This document shows, in pieces, positions 35,337 through 45,356 of a DNA stretch of 64,000 nucleotides; within the stretch, counting starts at the first letter, position 1, and each line of letters begins with the position of its first letter. The notes under the pieces were generated by a model. That model had not been told where the DNA came from, did not search any database, and saw nothing but the letters and a program-made list of their open reading frames with translations. This DNA is from Tabrizicola sp. (lineage in GTDB: Bacteria; Pseudomonadota; Alphaproteobacteria; Rhodobacterales; Rhodobacteraceae). A program made the translations under genes and the position numbers. The stretch is from positions 186,001-250,000 of the forward strand of contig NZ_JAUCZH010000002.1 of NCBI RefSeq assembly GCF_030373185.1. Reading direction: 5' to 3'.

Positions 35337-36857
35337 TCAGCCATGATGCGCCACCTCCATGCCATGCGTGCCACCCATCATCAGGCCGATCTCGTCCACC
35401 GTCAGCCCTTCGACCGGGCGTGTCGGCGTCAACCGCCCGCCGTTCAGCGCGGCAAAGTTGTCGGCAATCTCCAGCAGTTCATCCAGATCCTGGCTGATCA
35501 CCACCACCGCCGCCCCGCCCGAGGCCCGGTCCAGGATCGCCTGCCGGATCGCAGCCGCTGCGGCTGCGTCCACGCCCCATGTCGGCTGGTTGATGATGAT
35601 GATGCTCGGTGTTTGGCTCAACTCGCGCCCGACCACGAACTTTTGCAGGTTACCCCCGGACAGCGCCCGCGCCGCAACATGGGTGCCGGGGGTGCGCACG
35701 TCGAAATCCTTGATGATCTCGGCCGCAAATGTCTCTGTCGCAGCCCAGTCGATGAAGCCGCGCCGGGTAAGTCCCTTGCGCACAACGCCAGACAGAAGCG
35801 CGTTTTCCACAAGGCTCATGTCTGGTGCCGCCGCATGGCCCAGGCGTTCTTCGGGTGCCGCCACCAGACCCGCCCGCCGCCGATCGTTCGGCCCGGCATC
35901 CCCCATCGCCAGGCCTGCGATCTTCACCGCCTCCGGGGCCGATCTCAGCTCGCCCGACAAGGCCAGCAGCAATTCATCCTGCCCGTTGCCCGCAACCCCG
36001 GCGATCCCCAACACCTCGCCCTTGCGGAGCGCAAAGCCAACATTCTTGAGCGAGGTGCCAAAGGGGATGGGCGAGGCGACGGAAAGCCCCGCCACCTCCA
36101 GCGCCACGTCGCCCTTGGCCCGCCCGCTGCGCGCCGGAGGCGTCAGCACCGTGCCGACCATCAGTTCGGCCATCTCGCGCGCGGTGCGCTCACGCGGGGT
36201 GCAGGTCGCCACCACCTTGCCCCGGCGCAGGATCGTCGCCTCATCACAAAGCGCGCGGATTTCCTCCAGCTTGTGGCTGATGTAAAGGATCGCGGTGCCT
36301 TCGGCCGACAACTGCCGCAGGGTCTTGAACAGGATGTCCACCTCTTGCGGGGTCAACACCGATGTCGGTTCGTCCATGATCAACAGCTTGGGATCTTGCA
36401 GAAGGCAACGAATGATCTCGACCCGCTGGCGCTCCCCGGCGGACAAGTCACCCACCATGCGCGACGGGTCCAATGGCAGCCCGTATTCCTCGCTGACCTC
36501 CCTGATGCGGCTGGCAAGCGCCTTCATCGGCGGTGGATTCTCCATCCCCAAGGCCACGTTTTCCGCAACATTCAGCGCCTCGAACAGGCTGAAGTGCTGA
36601 AATACCATTGCCACACCCTGCCGCCGCGCCTCGGCAGGCTTCGACGGTTGGTAAGGTTGGCCGCGCAGCGTCATCCGCCCGCTGTCAGGGCGGACAAGGC
36701 CGTAGATCATCTTGACCAGCGTAGACTTGCCCGCGCCGTTCTCGCCCAGAAGCGCGTGAACCTCGCCCTCGCTGATCTGGAACGACACGTCAGAGTTGGC
36801 CACCACGCCCGGATAGGCCTTGGTCACTCCCTCGACGCCAAGAAGCAGCTTCGTCAT
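35337..36857 (-). CDS. Dual-domain ABC transporter ATPase, purine/nucleoside type (NupO/YufO-like)
   Basis: A 506-residue protein with two fused ABC domains, as in RbsA/YufO. The first domain has LGENGAGKSTLVKMIYGL (about residue 37), signature LSAGERQRVEIIRCL and LIMDEPTSVLTP. The second has AGVAGNGQDELLLALSGEL, signature ALSGGNLQKFVVGREL and IIINQPTWGVD, where the normal Asp-Glu of Walker B is replaced by Asn-Gln, as commonly seen in the degenerate half of these proteins. Its start overlaps the xdhC stop (ATGA), tying import to xanthine dehydrogenase. Confidence 0.92.
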   Translation of the reverse strand: MTKLLLGVEGVTKAYPGVVANSDVSFQISEGEVHALLGENGAGKSTLVKMIYGLVRPDSGRMTLRGQPYQPSKPAEARRQGVAMVFQHFSLFEALNVAENVALGMENPPPMKALASRIREVSEEYGLPLDPSRMVGDLSAGERQRVEIIRCLLQDPKLLIMDEPTSVLTPQEVDILFKTLRQLSAEGTAILYISHKLEEIRALCDEATILRRGKVVATCTPRERTAREMAELMVGTVLTPPARSGRAKGDVALEVAGLSVASPIPFGTSLKNVGFALRKGEVLGIAGVAGNGQDELLLALSGELRSAPEAVKIAGLAMGDAGPNDRRRAGLVAAPEERLGHAAAPDMSLVENALLSGVVRKGLTRRGFIDWAATETFAAEIIKDFDVRTPGTHVAARALSGGNLQKFVVGRELSQTPSIIIINQPTWGVDAAAAAAIRQAILDRASGGAAVVVISQDLDELLEIADNFAALNGGRLTPTRPVEGLTVDEIGLMMGGTHGMEVAHHG

Positions 36858-37804
36858 GCCCTGTTCCTTTGCTGGATCGCCCCGACACGCGCGGCCAGAA
36901 ATTCCGCCGCAACCCCAACCGCAATCGCTTGCGGATGTTTGCCAAGGCCCGGATCGCCCATCGGACAGCGAATACGCGCAATCGCCCTTGCCTCATGGCC
37001 AAGGGCCGCAAGTCTGGACCGGAACCGCGCCCATTTGGTGCCAGACCCGATCAACCCGCAGGACCGAAAGCCGTGCCGCAAAAGCCGGTGGCAAAGTTCA
37101 AGGTCCAGCGCATGCGAATAGGTCAGGATCAGATGCTCGGCTTCCGCTGGGGCCAAGGCCACCGCCGCCTCGGGTGACGGCACGGGAAGAACGGTCACCC
37201 CATCCGGCACCGCTTCGGGAAACCGCTCCGGCCCCACATCCACCCAGGTGATCGCCACCCCGGGCAAGGGCGCCAGCACCGCCACCACCGCGCGCCCGAC
37301 ATGGCCCGCACCCCAGACCCAGACCCGGCGCTGATCCCTGGCGACCGGCTCGACCATCCAGCCTTGCACCAGCTGGGGTGCAGGTGCGATCCCCTCGCCC
37401 CGCGCCCGCGCCAAGAGCCGCTTTACCGCCAGGGGCATCGCACCCGGCCCCCGCGCGACCACGCCTGCAACCTGCGCCGGAACGGATGCAAGAATCTCGG
37501 TCCACAAGGTTACAGCCCCGCCGCAGCACTGGCCCAGCGACGGCCCAAGCGCGATGCGGTCAACCCGCTGCGCCCCGGCAGCCAAAGCCGCAGGGTCAGG
37601 GCGGTCCGCCAGCATCGCCCGAGCCCGACCACCCGCTTCCCACTCCAGCGCCCCGCCGCCGATTGTCCCCGACTGCCCGGTCTGCCAGACCAGCATCGCC
37701 GCCCCCACTTCCCGCGGGGAAGACCCGTCATGCGCAGCGATCACCACCCGGGCCACCGGCCCATGCGCGTCAATCGCGGCTTGAAGATCGGTCAGGTCAA
37801 ACAT
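36854..37804 (-). CDS. xdhC: XdhC, xanthine dehydrogenase molybdenum-cofactor sulfurase/insertion chaperone
   Basis: A 316-residue XdhC/CoxI family protein. XdhC binds Moco, promotes its sulfuration and loads XdhB; it is not part of the final enzyme. Motifs are SSPREVGAAMLVW, GTIGGGALEW, LGPSLGQCCGGAVTLW (Cys pair near residue 100), and a C-terminal Rossmann segment VWVWGAGHVGRAVVAVLAPL. The start ATG 37804 overlaps the xdhB stop by 8 bp. GTG at 37810 is a possible alternative. The 3' end overlaps the transporter ATPase gene (ATGA). Confidence 0.92.
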   Translation of the reverse strand: MFDLTDLQAAIDAHGPVARVVIAAHDGSSPREVGAAMLVWQTGQSGTIGGGALEWEAGGRARAMLADRPDPAALAAGAQRVDRIALGPSLGQCCGGAVTLWTEILASVPAQVAGVVARGPGAMPLAVKRLLARARGEGIAPAPQLVQGWMVEPVARDQRRVWVWGAGHVGRAVVAVLAPLPGVAITWVDVGPERFPEAVPDGVTVLPVPSPEAAVALAPAEAEHLILTYSHALDLELCHRLLRHGFRSCGLIGSGTKWARFRSRLAALGHEARAIARIRCPMGDPGLGKHPQAIAVGVAAEFLAARVGAIQQRNRA

Positions 37805-40142
37805 CGTCACGCCCCCCCCCGCCTTCAACCTTGCGCACCGCCATCAGCACCCGCTCGGCCGTGGCTGGCGCATCAAGTGCCGGATAGACCGACCCGTCCC
37901 CACAAGCCGCCACCGCATCCGACAAGGCCATCAGCGCTGAAATCCCCAGCATGAACGGCGGTTCGCCCACCGCCTTCGACTTGCCCACCGCATCCTCGCG
38001 GTTCGGCTTGCCCCACAGGGCCACGTTGAACACATCCGGCCGGTCCGAACAGGCCGGGATCTTGTAGGTCGAGGGCGCATGCGTCGACAGCCGCCCCTTG
38101 CCGTCCCAGACCAGTTCCTCGGTCGTCAGCCAACCCGCGCCCTGCACATAGGCGCCTTCCACCTGCCCGATGTCGATGGCCGGGTTCAGGCTGGTGCCGG
38201 TATCGTGCAGGATATCCGCCCGCAGGATCCGGTTTTCGCCGGTCAGCCGGTCGATCACCACCTCGGTCACCGCAGCGCCATAGGCAAAGTAGAAGAACGG
38301 CCGCCCGGTCCCAAGCACCCGGTCCCAGACGATCTTCGGCGTGGCGTAGAACCCGGTCGAGGACAGCGAAAACCGCGCCTGATAGGCCCAGGCCACCACC
38401 TGCGCCCAGCCGTAAACCTCGCCTGCCACCTTTACCTGACCATCCACGAACCGCACCGCCGAGGGGTTGGCCTGATGTTTGCCCGCGATGAACTCGGCCA
38501 GCCGGCCACGGATCGTCTCCGCCGCCGCCTTCGCCGCCATCCCGTTCAGGTCCGCCCCGGAACTTGCCGCCGTGGCGCTGGTATTCGGCACCTTCCCGGT
38601 ATCCGTCGCGGTGATCTTCACCATCGAGGCATCCACCCCGAAAACCCCCGCCGTCACCTGCGCGACCTTCTGGAACAACCCCTGCCCCATCTCGGTCCCG
38701 CCATGGTTCAGGTGGATGCTGCCATCCTGATAGACATGCACCAAGGCCCCGGCCTGATTGAGCCATGTCAGCGTGAAGGAAATCCCGAACTTCACCGGCG
38801 TCAGCGCAATCCCGCGCTTCAGCACCGGGCTGCCTTGGTTCCACTCCGCAATCGCCGCCTTGCGCGCAGCGAAATCGCTGGAGCGCTCCAGTTCCGCGAC
38901 CAGATCCTGCCCGATGAAATCCTCGACCGGCATGTGATAGGGCGTGGTCTGCGGCTTCATCTGTCCGGAAATATCCCCGCCGGAGGCTCCGACCTCGCCA
39001 CAGGCGCGGTAGAAGTTCAGCTTGCGCACCGCCAAGGGATCGCGGCCCACCGCAAAGGCGACGTGATCCATGACCCGCTCGATCCCGACCATCCCTTGCG
39101 GGCCGCCGAAGCCGCGAAAGGCGGTGGCACTTTGGGTGTTGGTCTTCAGCCGGTGGCTTTCGATACGGATGTTCGGCAGGTGGTAGCAATTGTCCGCATG
39201 CAGCATGGCCCGGTCGGCCACCGGCAGCGACAGATCCTGCGCCCAGCCACAGCGGAAGAGATGCGTGAACTCCAGCCCCAGAATCCGTCCCTCGGCATCC
39301 ACGCCAGCGCGGTAGGCGATCCGCAAGTCGTGGCGTTTGCCGGTGATCATCATGTCATCGTCGCGGTCATAGCGCATGCGGCAGGGCTTTCCGGTCGCCC
39401 GCGCCGCGATGGCGCAGGCGATGGCCAGCGCGTTGCCCTGACTTTCCTTGCCACCAAAGCCCCCACCCATCCGGCGCACTTCCACCCGGACCGCGTTCAT
39501 CGGCAGATGCAGCGCATGGGCGACCTTGTGCTGCACCTCGGTCGGATGCTGGGTCGAGGAATGGATGACCATATCCCCGCCTTCCTGCGGCAGGGCGGCA
39601 GCGACCTGACCTTCAAGGTAGAAATGTTCCTGCCCGCCAACCTCGAAGCTGCCTTCGATCACCCGCGCCGCCCCGGCAATCGCCGTCGCCGCATCGCCCT
39701 TTTGCCACACGACCGGCCCCTGTTCGAACCGGCTGTTCGCCGCCAGCGCGTCATCGACGGTCAAGAGGGCAGGGAGTTCGCGGTAGGAAATCTTGCCCAG
39801 CCGCGCCGCCTTGCGCGCGGCAAGATGGCTTTCCGCCACCACCAGAAACACCGGCTGGCCGGCGTAATGAACCTTGCCCATCGCCAGCAAAGGCTCATCA
39901 TGCGCCGAGGGGCTGCAATCGGGCATCGGGTCCAGATCGGCCGCACTGTAGGCCGCCACCACGCCGGGGGCGGCCTTCACAGCGGCAAGGTCGACCCCGG
40001 TGATTTCGCCATGCGCAACCGTGGACAGTCCGAAGGCCAGATGCAGCGCGTTTCCCGGCAGGGGGATGTCATCCACATAGCGCGCCTGCCCTGTCACATG
40101 CAGGGGGGCGGCGTCGTGGGGCAGGGGTTTTCCCATGCTCAT
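37797..40142 (-). CDS. xdhB: XdhB, xanthine dehydrogenase molybdopterin-binding subunit
   Basis: A 781-residue catalytic subunit for oxidation of hypoxanthine/xanthine to urate. Family blocks are [53 protein letters not shown], and [18 protein letters not shown] with the catalytic Glu. The length fits Rhodobacter capsulatus XdhB (about 777). Two oddities: a repeat-encoded stretch ([10 protein letters not shown], about residues 386-395) in a surface loop, and a G9 tract encoding GGG near the C-terminus. It overlaps xdhA by ATGA. Confidence 0.95.
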   Translation of the reverse strand: MSMGKPLPHDAAPLHVTGQARYVDDIPLPGNALHLAFGLSTVAHGEITGVDLAAVKAAPGVVAAYSAADLDPMPDCSPSAHDEPLLAMGKVHYAGQPVFLVVAESHLAARKAARLGKISYRELPALLTVDDALAANSRFEQGPVVWQKGDAATAIAGAARVIEGSFEVGGQEHFYLEGQVAAALPQEGGDMVIHSSTQHPTEVQHKVAHALHLPMNAVRVEVRRMGGGFGGKESQGNALAIACAIAARATGKPCRMRYDRDDDMMITGKRHDLRIAYRAGVDAEGRILGLEFTHLFRCGWAQDLSLPVADRAMLHADNCYHLPNIRIESHRLKTNTQSATAFRGFGGPQGMVGIERVMDHVAFAVGRDPLAVRKLNFYRACGEVGASGGDISGQMKPQTTPYHMPVEDFIGQDLVAELERSSDFAARKAAIAEWNQGSPVLKRGIALTPVKFGISFTLTWLNQAGALVHVYQDGSIHLNHGGTEMGQGLFQKVAQVTAGVFGVDASMVKITATDTGKVPNTSATAASSGADLNGMAAKAAAETIRGRLAEFIAGKHQANPSAVRFVDGQVKVAGEVYGWAQVVAWAYQARFSLSSTGFYATPKIVWDRVLGTGRPFFYFAYGAAVTEVVIDRLTGENRILRADILHDTGTSLNPAIDIGQVEGAYVQGAGWLTTEELVWDGKGRLSTHAPSTYKIPACSDRPDVFNVALWGKPNREDAVGKSKAVGEPPFMLGISALMALSDAVAACGDGSVYPALDAPATAERVLMAVRKVEGGGGRDDV
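37812..37820 (-). repeat. G9 homopolymer at the xdhB/xdhC junction
   Basis: Nine consecutive G (sense strand) lie 8 nt upstream of the xdhC ATG and inside the last codons of xdhB. The tract also sits where a Shine-Dalgarno for xdhC would be. Losing one G would put xdhB in frame with xdhC without an intervening stop. Confidence 0.85.
38955..38987. repeat. Interspersed repeat, copy B, in frame inside xdhB
   Basis: 33 bp identical to copy A (3633-3665) except for one base. It is read on the minus strand as [12 protein letters not shown] within XdhB, at a position that varies between XdhB homologues. Confidence 0.8.
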
Positions 40143-41536
40143 GACCGCACCTCCAAGACCGAGACCGGCACGCCCTGAAGGTCATGGAAATAGCGGATCA
40201 TCAGGTTCTGCGCGGTGGTCAGCCGGTAGCCTGCACTGGCGCGCATGTCGGACAGGGGCGTGAAATCTGCCGCCATGGCCTTGGCCGCCGCCTTGGCTGT
40301 TGCAAGGGTCCAGGGCTGGCCAACCAAAGCCGCCTCGGCCATGGCCGCGCGTTTGGGGATGCCTGCCATGCCACCAAAGGCAATGCGCGCCGCTGTCACC
40401 CGGCCTGCGTCAACCGTCACGTTGAAGCAGCCGCAGACCGCCGAGATATCCTGATCGAAGCGCTTCGAGATCTTGTAGCACCTGAGGCCAGGCGCATGGT
40501 CAGGGAAGGAGACGCCCGCCACGAATTCCCCCGGACGGCGGTCCTGCTTGCGGTAGTCAAGGAAGAAATCCTCCAACGGCAGCGACCGCATCTCGTCGCC
40601 GCGCCGCAGATGCAGCGTGGCGCCAAGCGCGATCAGCGCCGGCGGTCCGTCACCGATGGGCGAGCCATTCGCGATGTTGCCGCCGATGGTCGCGGCATTG
40701 CGCACCTGTTCGGATGCATAGCGCCGCAAAAGCTCGGCAAAGGACGGCAGCAACCCGGCCACCGCGCTGCGCAGGGCCGCGATTGTCACGCCCGCGCCAA
40801 CATGCAGCTGCCCGCCACGGCGTTCGATGCCTTGCAGGTCTTTCACCCCGGCCAGAAAGGCGACCGGAGTCAGGTCTCGCACCTGCTTGGTGACCCAAAG
40901 ACCCACATCCGTCGCCCCCGCGATCAGCGTGGCATCGGGGTTGGCCAGATACCAGTCGGCCAGTTCATCGCTGTCGCGCGGGCTGAACCCGCCGGGGAGG
41001 CCGCCTGCCTCCCCGGACCCCACCGGGGATATTCGGGGAAGAGAAAGCGCATCAGCCGACATCCAGTCCGGCACCGGGGCGTTTGCAGCCACCTCTGCCG
41101 CCCGGATGATCGGCGCATAGCCGGTGCAGCGGCAAAGGTTGCCGGCAAGCTGGTCATCGTGATCGGAGGCCCCGTTCAGATGCGCCACCGCCATGCTGAC
41201 GACAAAGCCGGGCGTGCAGAAGCCGCATTGCGACCCGTGATGCGCGACCATTGCGTCCTGCACCGGGTGCATCTGACCGGCGGGACCAGAGATCCCCTCG
41301 ACCGTCCTGACGGCCTTGCCGTCAAGCTGCGGCAGGAAGAGGATGCAGGCATTCAGCGCCCGTGACCCTTCCGCATCGGTGACCATCACCGTGCAGGCGC
41401 CACAGTCGCCCTCATTGCAGCCTTCCTTGGTGCCGGTCAGGCCCCGCTCCTCGCGCAGCCAATCCAGCAGGGTCCGCGTTGGGGCACAGCCGTCAACCCG
41501 AACCGGCGTTCCGTTCAACAGAAACGCTACGCTCAT
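40139..41536 (-). CDS. xdhA: XdhA, xanthine dehydrogenase FeS/FAD subunit
   Basis: A 465-residue protein carrying two [2Fe-2S] clusters and FAD that passes electrons from the Mo site to NAD+. The plant-type ferredoxin cluster motif [13 protein letters not shown] is at residues 38-50. The second cluster uses CGFCTPGF and CRCTGYAPI. The FAD domain holds [15 protein letters not shown] and [21 protein letters not shown]. The linker between these parts (about residues 170-190) is encoded by a repeat-like palindrome. ATG 41536 was chosen because the ferredoxin domain starts there; 41617 would add unmatched residues. It is first in the xdhABC operon. Confidence 0.94.
   Translation of the reverse strand: MSVAFLLNGTPVRVDGCAPTRTLLDWLREERGLTGTKEGCNEGDCGACTVMVTDAEGSRALNACILFLPQLDGKAVRTVEGISGPAGQMHPVQDAMVAHHGSQCGFCTPGFVVSMAVAHLNGASDHDDQLAGNLCRCTGYAPIIRAAEVAANAPVPDWMSADALSLPRISPVGSGEAGGLPGGFSPRDSDELADWYLANPDATLIAGATDVGLWVTKQVRDLTPVAFLAGVKDLQGIERRGGQLHVGAGVTIAALRSAVAGLLPSFAELLRRYASEQVRNAATIGGNIANGSPIGDGPPALIALGATLHLRRGDEMRSLPLEDFFLDYRKQDRRPGEFVAGVSFPDHAPGLRCYKISKRFDQDISAVCGCFNVTVDAGRVTAARIAFGGMAGIPKRAAMAEAALVGQPWTLATAKAAAKAMAADFTPLSDMRASAGYRLTTAQNLMIRYFHDLQGVPVSVLEVRS
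40992..41045. repeat. Repeat-derived palindrome, copy C, in frame inside xdhA
   Basis: CCGGGGAGGC (40992-41001) and GCCTCCCCGG (41007-41016) form a perfect 10-bp stem with a 5-nt loop, followed by CACCGGGGATATTCGGGGA, which matches the repeat core. The minus strand reads through as the XdhA FeS-FAD linker ([18 protein letters not shown]). Confidence 0.65.
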
Positions 41537-41788
41537 GTTACAGTCCGCCGCGGTCTCCCCGTTCAAGGCATTCTGCGTGGCCGCCCGATGCGGCGTAAAG
41601 CGGTCCACGCGCCCCACGGGTCTTGCGCCCGTTTTTCATTCAAACCATGAAGCGCAGGGCTTGGCCACATAGCAAGAACTACCTTTACCGTTTTCCCGAA
41701 AGCAGTTTCGCCTTTTGCCGAAAAGTTGGTCATTGGCAGGACGTCAGGCAGCCTTCCCCCGGCCCGGCTGCTTCGCTAGGCTGCGGGC

Positions 41789-44700
41789 ATGTCCAGCGCC
41801 CCCCGATTCATCCACCTTCGCACCCATACCGAACACTCGCTTCTGGAAGGTGCGGTGCCGGTCAAGAAACTGGTCGATCTCTGCAAGGCAGCATCCATGC
41901 CCGCCGTCGCCGTGACCGACACGAACAACATGTTCGCGGCATTGGAGTTTTCGGTCACCGCGATGGGCGCAGGGGTCCAGCCCATTGTCGGCTGTCAGAT
42001 TGCCATCGCCCATGACCCCGCGCAACCGGGCGAAAAGCCGCGCGCGCCCGCACCAATCGTTCTCTTGGCGCAGGATGAGGCGGGTTACAGGAACCTGATG
42101 CGGCTGAACACGCGGCTTTACATCGACGGCGCGATGTCGGGCTCCGCGAACCTGCCGCAGGTCACGGTGGACGAACTTGCCGCGCAGGCTGACGGGCTGA
42201 TCTGCCTGACCGGTGGGCCTGATGGGCCGCTTGGACGTTTCCATGCCTCGGGGCAGAACGCCAAGGCACGCGCGCTGCTGGAACGCCTTGCCGCGATCTA
42301 TCCGACCCGGCTTTATGTCGAGTTGCAACGCCATCCCGGCCCGGGCGGGCAATTGCCGGAAGCCGAGGCTCTTGCCGAACGCGGGGCCGTTGAGCTTGCC
42401 TATGAGCTGAACCTGCCACTGGTCGCCACCAATGATGTCTATTTCCCCAAATCCGCCATGTATGAGGCGCATGACGCGCTGATCTGCATCGCGGAAGGTG
42501 CCTATGTCGATCAGCAGCAGCCCCGCCGCCGCCTGACCCCGCAGCACTATTTCAAGTCCGAATCCGAAATGTGCGCGCTGTTCGCCGATCTGCCCGAGGC
42601 GCTGGAGAACACGGTCGAAATTGCCCGCCGCTGCGCCTTTGCGGTCAAGAAGCACGCGCCGATCCTGCCGAAATTCGCCGATGACGAGGTGCAGGAGTTG
42701 CGTCGTCAGGCCAATGCCGGGTTGCAGGCCCGGCTTGCCGTCATCCCCCATTCCGCCACGCCCGACGAATACCAGGCCCGGCTTGATTTCGAACTTGGCA
42801 TTATCGAGAAGATGGGCTTTCCCGGCTATTTCCTGATCGTGTCGGACTTCATCAAATGGGCCAAGGACCATGGTATTCCCGTTGGCCCGGGCCGGGGTTC
42901 GGGGGCGGGTTCGCTGGTCGCCTATGCGCTGACCATCACCGACCTTGACCCTCTGCGCTATGCCCTGCTGTTCGAACGCTTTCTGAACCCCGAACGGGTT
43001 TCGATGCCCGACTTCGACATCGACTTCTGCATGGACCGCCGCGAAGAGGTGATTTCCTACGTTCAGGAAAAATACGGTCGTGACCGGGTGGCCCAGATCA
43101 TCACCTTCGGCGCGCTTTTGTCGAAGGCCGCCGTGCGCGATGTGGGCCGGGTCTTGCAGATGTCTTATGGTCAGGTCGACAAGCTGTCGAAGATGATCCC
43201 GGTCGAAGGGGTGAAGCCCGTCAGCATCACCAAGGCGCTGGCGGATGAACCCCGGCTGCGCGAAGCCGCGAAAGAGGAAGTTGTCGGCCGGCTTCTGGAC
43301 TATGCCGCGCAGGTCGAGGGGCTGTATCGCAACGCCTCTACCCATGCCGCCGGGGTGGTGATCGGGGATCGCCCGCTGGATCAGCTGGTGCCGCTTTACC
43401 GAGACCCAAGGTCTGACATGCCCGCCACCCAGTTCAACATGAAATGGGTGGAAGCTGCGGGTCTGGTGAAGTTCGACTTTCTGGGCCTGAAGACCCTGAC
43501 CGTGATCCAGAACGCGATGGACCTTCTTGCGCTGCGCGGCATCAGCTTCGACATCAACCTCATCCCGCTGGACGACCAGCCGAGCTATGAACTTTACGCC
43601 GCCGCGCGCACTGTCGCCGTGTTTCAGGTGGAAAGCTCGGGCATGATGGACGCGCTGCGCCGGATGAAGCCGACCTGTATCGAGGATATCGTGGCCCTTG
43701 TGGCGCTTTACCGCCCCGGCCCGATGGAAAACATCCCGACCTATTGCGAGGTGAAGAACGGCCTCAAGGATCTTGAATCGATCCATCCGACCATCGACCA
43801 CATCCTTGCCGAAACCCAAGGCATCATCGTCTATCAGGAACAGGTGATGCAGATCGCGCAGGTCATGGCGGGCTATTCGCTTGGCGGCGCTGACCTCTTG
43901 CGCCGCGCGATGGGCAAGAAGAACCCCGAAGAAATGGCCCGCGAACGGCCGAAGTTCATTCAGGGCGCAAAGGCCACCCACAACATCGATGCGGCCAAGG
44001 CTGGCGAAGTCTTTGACCTGCTGGAGAAATTCGCCAACTACGGTTTCAACAAGTCCCACGCTGCCGCCTATGCCGTGGTCAGCTACCAGACCGCCTATCT
44101 CAAAGCCAACTATCCGGCCGAGTTCATGGCGGCGGTGATGAACTGCGATATCCACCTGACCGACAAGCTGGCGATCTACAAGCGCGAGGTGGACAAGCTT
44201 GGGCTGAAAACCATCGCGCCTTGCGTCAATGCCAGCCTTGCCACCTTTACCGTGCGGGATGGCGCCATTGTCTACGGGCTTGGCGCGCTGAAGAACGTCG
44301 GCGTGGACGCAATGCAAATGATCGTGCGGGAACGTGGCGAACGCCCTTTCGCAACCCTGTTCGATTTCGCCCGCCGGGTGGACCTGAAGCGGGTGGGCAA
44401 GCGACCGCTTGAAATGCTGGCCCGCGCCGGTGCCTTTGACAACCTTTACCCGAACCGCGCCCGGGTATTCGAGGCCTTGGATGCCCTTGTCGCCTATTCC
44501 GCCGCGATCCACGAAGCCACGGCCTCGGCGCAGGTGTCGCTTTTTGGCAGCGCGGGTGCCGACATTCCCGAACCCCGCTTGCCGTTCCGCGATGACTGGT
44601 TGCCGGTGGAGCGCCTGGGCCACGAACATCAGGCCATCGGCTTCTACCTCTCGGGCCATCCGCTTGATGATTACATGTCGGCACTGCGCCGCAAGGACGT

Positions 44701-45232
44701 GAAGACCCTTGCCGAGGTGACGAGGCTTGCCGAACGTGGGCCGCTGATTGCCAAACTGGCCGGTTCCGTTTCCGCCCGGCAGGAACGCAAATCAGCCCGC
44801 GGCAACCGTTTTGCCTTCGTCCAGCTTTCCGACCCGACCGGCCTTTACGAAGTGACCTGCTTTTCCGAAGTGCTGGAGGCGTCGCGCGACCATCTTGATG
44901 CGGGCTGCAATGTAGTGCTGACCGTAAAGGCGGAACTCGAAGGCGAGACCCTGAAACTTCTGGCCCAGTCTGTCGCGCCGATCGACGCCGTGGCGGATCA
45001 GGCCGGCGCGCTGGCGATCCGCATCCATCTGTCGCTGCCCGAAGCCATCCCGTCACTGGCCGCCCTTCTGGCGCGCGTCGATGGCCGGACGCGGGCGCAG
45101 GTGACGCTTTGCGTGACCGACCCGACCGGGCGGGAAATCGATCTGGAGCTGCCCGAGCCTTACCCCGTCACCCCGCAGATCAAGGGGGCAATCAAGGCGA
45201 TGCGCGGGGTTCTTGCTGTCGAGGATCTTTGA
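41789..45232 (+). CDS. dnaE: DnaE, DNA polymerase III alpha subunit
   Basis: An 1147-residue replicative polymerase. The N-terminal PHP domain opens FIHLRTHTEHSLLEGAVPVK. The polymerase core carries the catalytic aspartates in MPDFDIDFCMDRREEVISYV (about residue 408-427) and GPGRGSGAGSLVAYAL just before. A helix-hairpin-helix and an OB domain (LAGSVSARQERKSARGNRFA region, about residue 990) follow. The length is normal for alphaproteobacterial DnaE1. The gene stands alone, divergent from xdhA across 252 bp in which no clear promoter or repeat was seen. The SD is weak. Confidence 0.95.
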   Translation: MSSAPRFIHLRTHTEHSLLEGAVPVKKLVDLCKAASMPAVAVTDTNNMFAALEFSVTAMGAGVQPIVGCQIAIAHDPAQPGEKPRAPAPIVLLAQDEAGYRNLMRLNTRLYIDGAMSGSANLPQVTVDELAAQADGLICLTGGPDGPLGRFHASGQNAKARALLERLAAIYPTRLYVELQRHPGPGGQLPEAEALAERGAVELAYELNLPLVATNDVYFPKSAMYEAHDALICIAEGAYVDQQQPRRRLTPQHYFKSESEMCALFADLPEALENTVEIARRCAFAVKKHAPILPKFADDEVQELRRQANAGLQARLAVIPHSATPDEYQARLDFELGIIEKMGFPGYFLIVSDFIKWAKDHGIPVGPGRGSGAGSLVAYALTITDLDPLRYALLFERFLNPERVSMPDFDIDFCMDRREEVISYVQEKYGRDRVAQIITFGALLSKAAVRDVGRVLQMSYGQVDKLSKMIPVEGVKPVSITKALADEPRLREAAKEEVVGRLLDYAAQVEGLYRNASTHAAGVVIGDRPLDQLVPLYRDPRSDMPATQFNMKWVEAAGLVKFDFLGLKTLTVIQNAMDLLALRGISFDINLIPLDDQPSYELYAAARTVAVFQVESSGMMDALRRMKPTCIEDIVALVALYRPGPMENIPTYCEVKNGLKDLESIHPTIDHILAETQGIIVYQEQVMQIAQVMAGYSLGGADLLRRAMGKKNPEEMARERPKFIQGAKATHNIDAAKAGEVFDLLEKFANYGFNKSHAAAYAVVSYQTAYLKANYPAEFMAAVMNCDIHLTDKLAIYKREVDKLGLKTIAPCVNASLATFTVRDGAIVYGLGALKNVGVDAMQMIVRERGERPFATLFDFARRVDLKRVGKRPLEMLARAGAFDNLYPNRARVFEALDALVAYSAAIHEATASAQVSLFGSAGADIPEPRLPFRDDWLPVERLGHEHQAIGFYLSGHPLDDYMSALRRKDVKTLAEVTRLAERGPLIAKLAGSVSARQERKSARGNRFAFVQLSDPTGLYEVTCFSEVLEASRDHLDAGCNVVLTVKAELEGETLKLLAQSVAPIDAVADQAGALAIRIHLSLPEAIPSLAALLARVDGRTRAQVTLCVTDPTGREIDLELPEPYPVTPQIKGAIKAMRGVLAVEDL

Positions 45233-45356
45233 CCGGGCGCCGGGCGGGCGGGGTGAATGGGTATGGCTTTCATCGCAAGCTGGTGTTGGGCCAATGCTGC
45301 GAACCCCCTCCGGCAGCAACGCCAAGACCTCATCAAACAGCCCGGCAGTCCCGAGG

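Noticed and set aside
41744-44659. 971-codon open frame antisense to dnaE
   Set aside because: DnaE is conserved throughout; the antisense product has no domain and its stop-free run follows from the GC bias at third positions.
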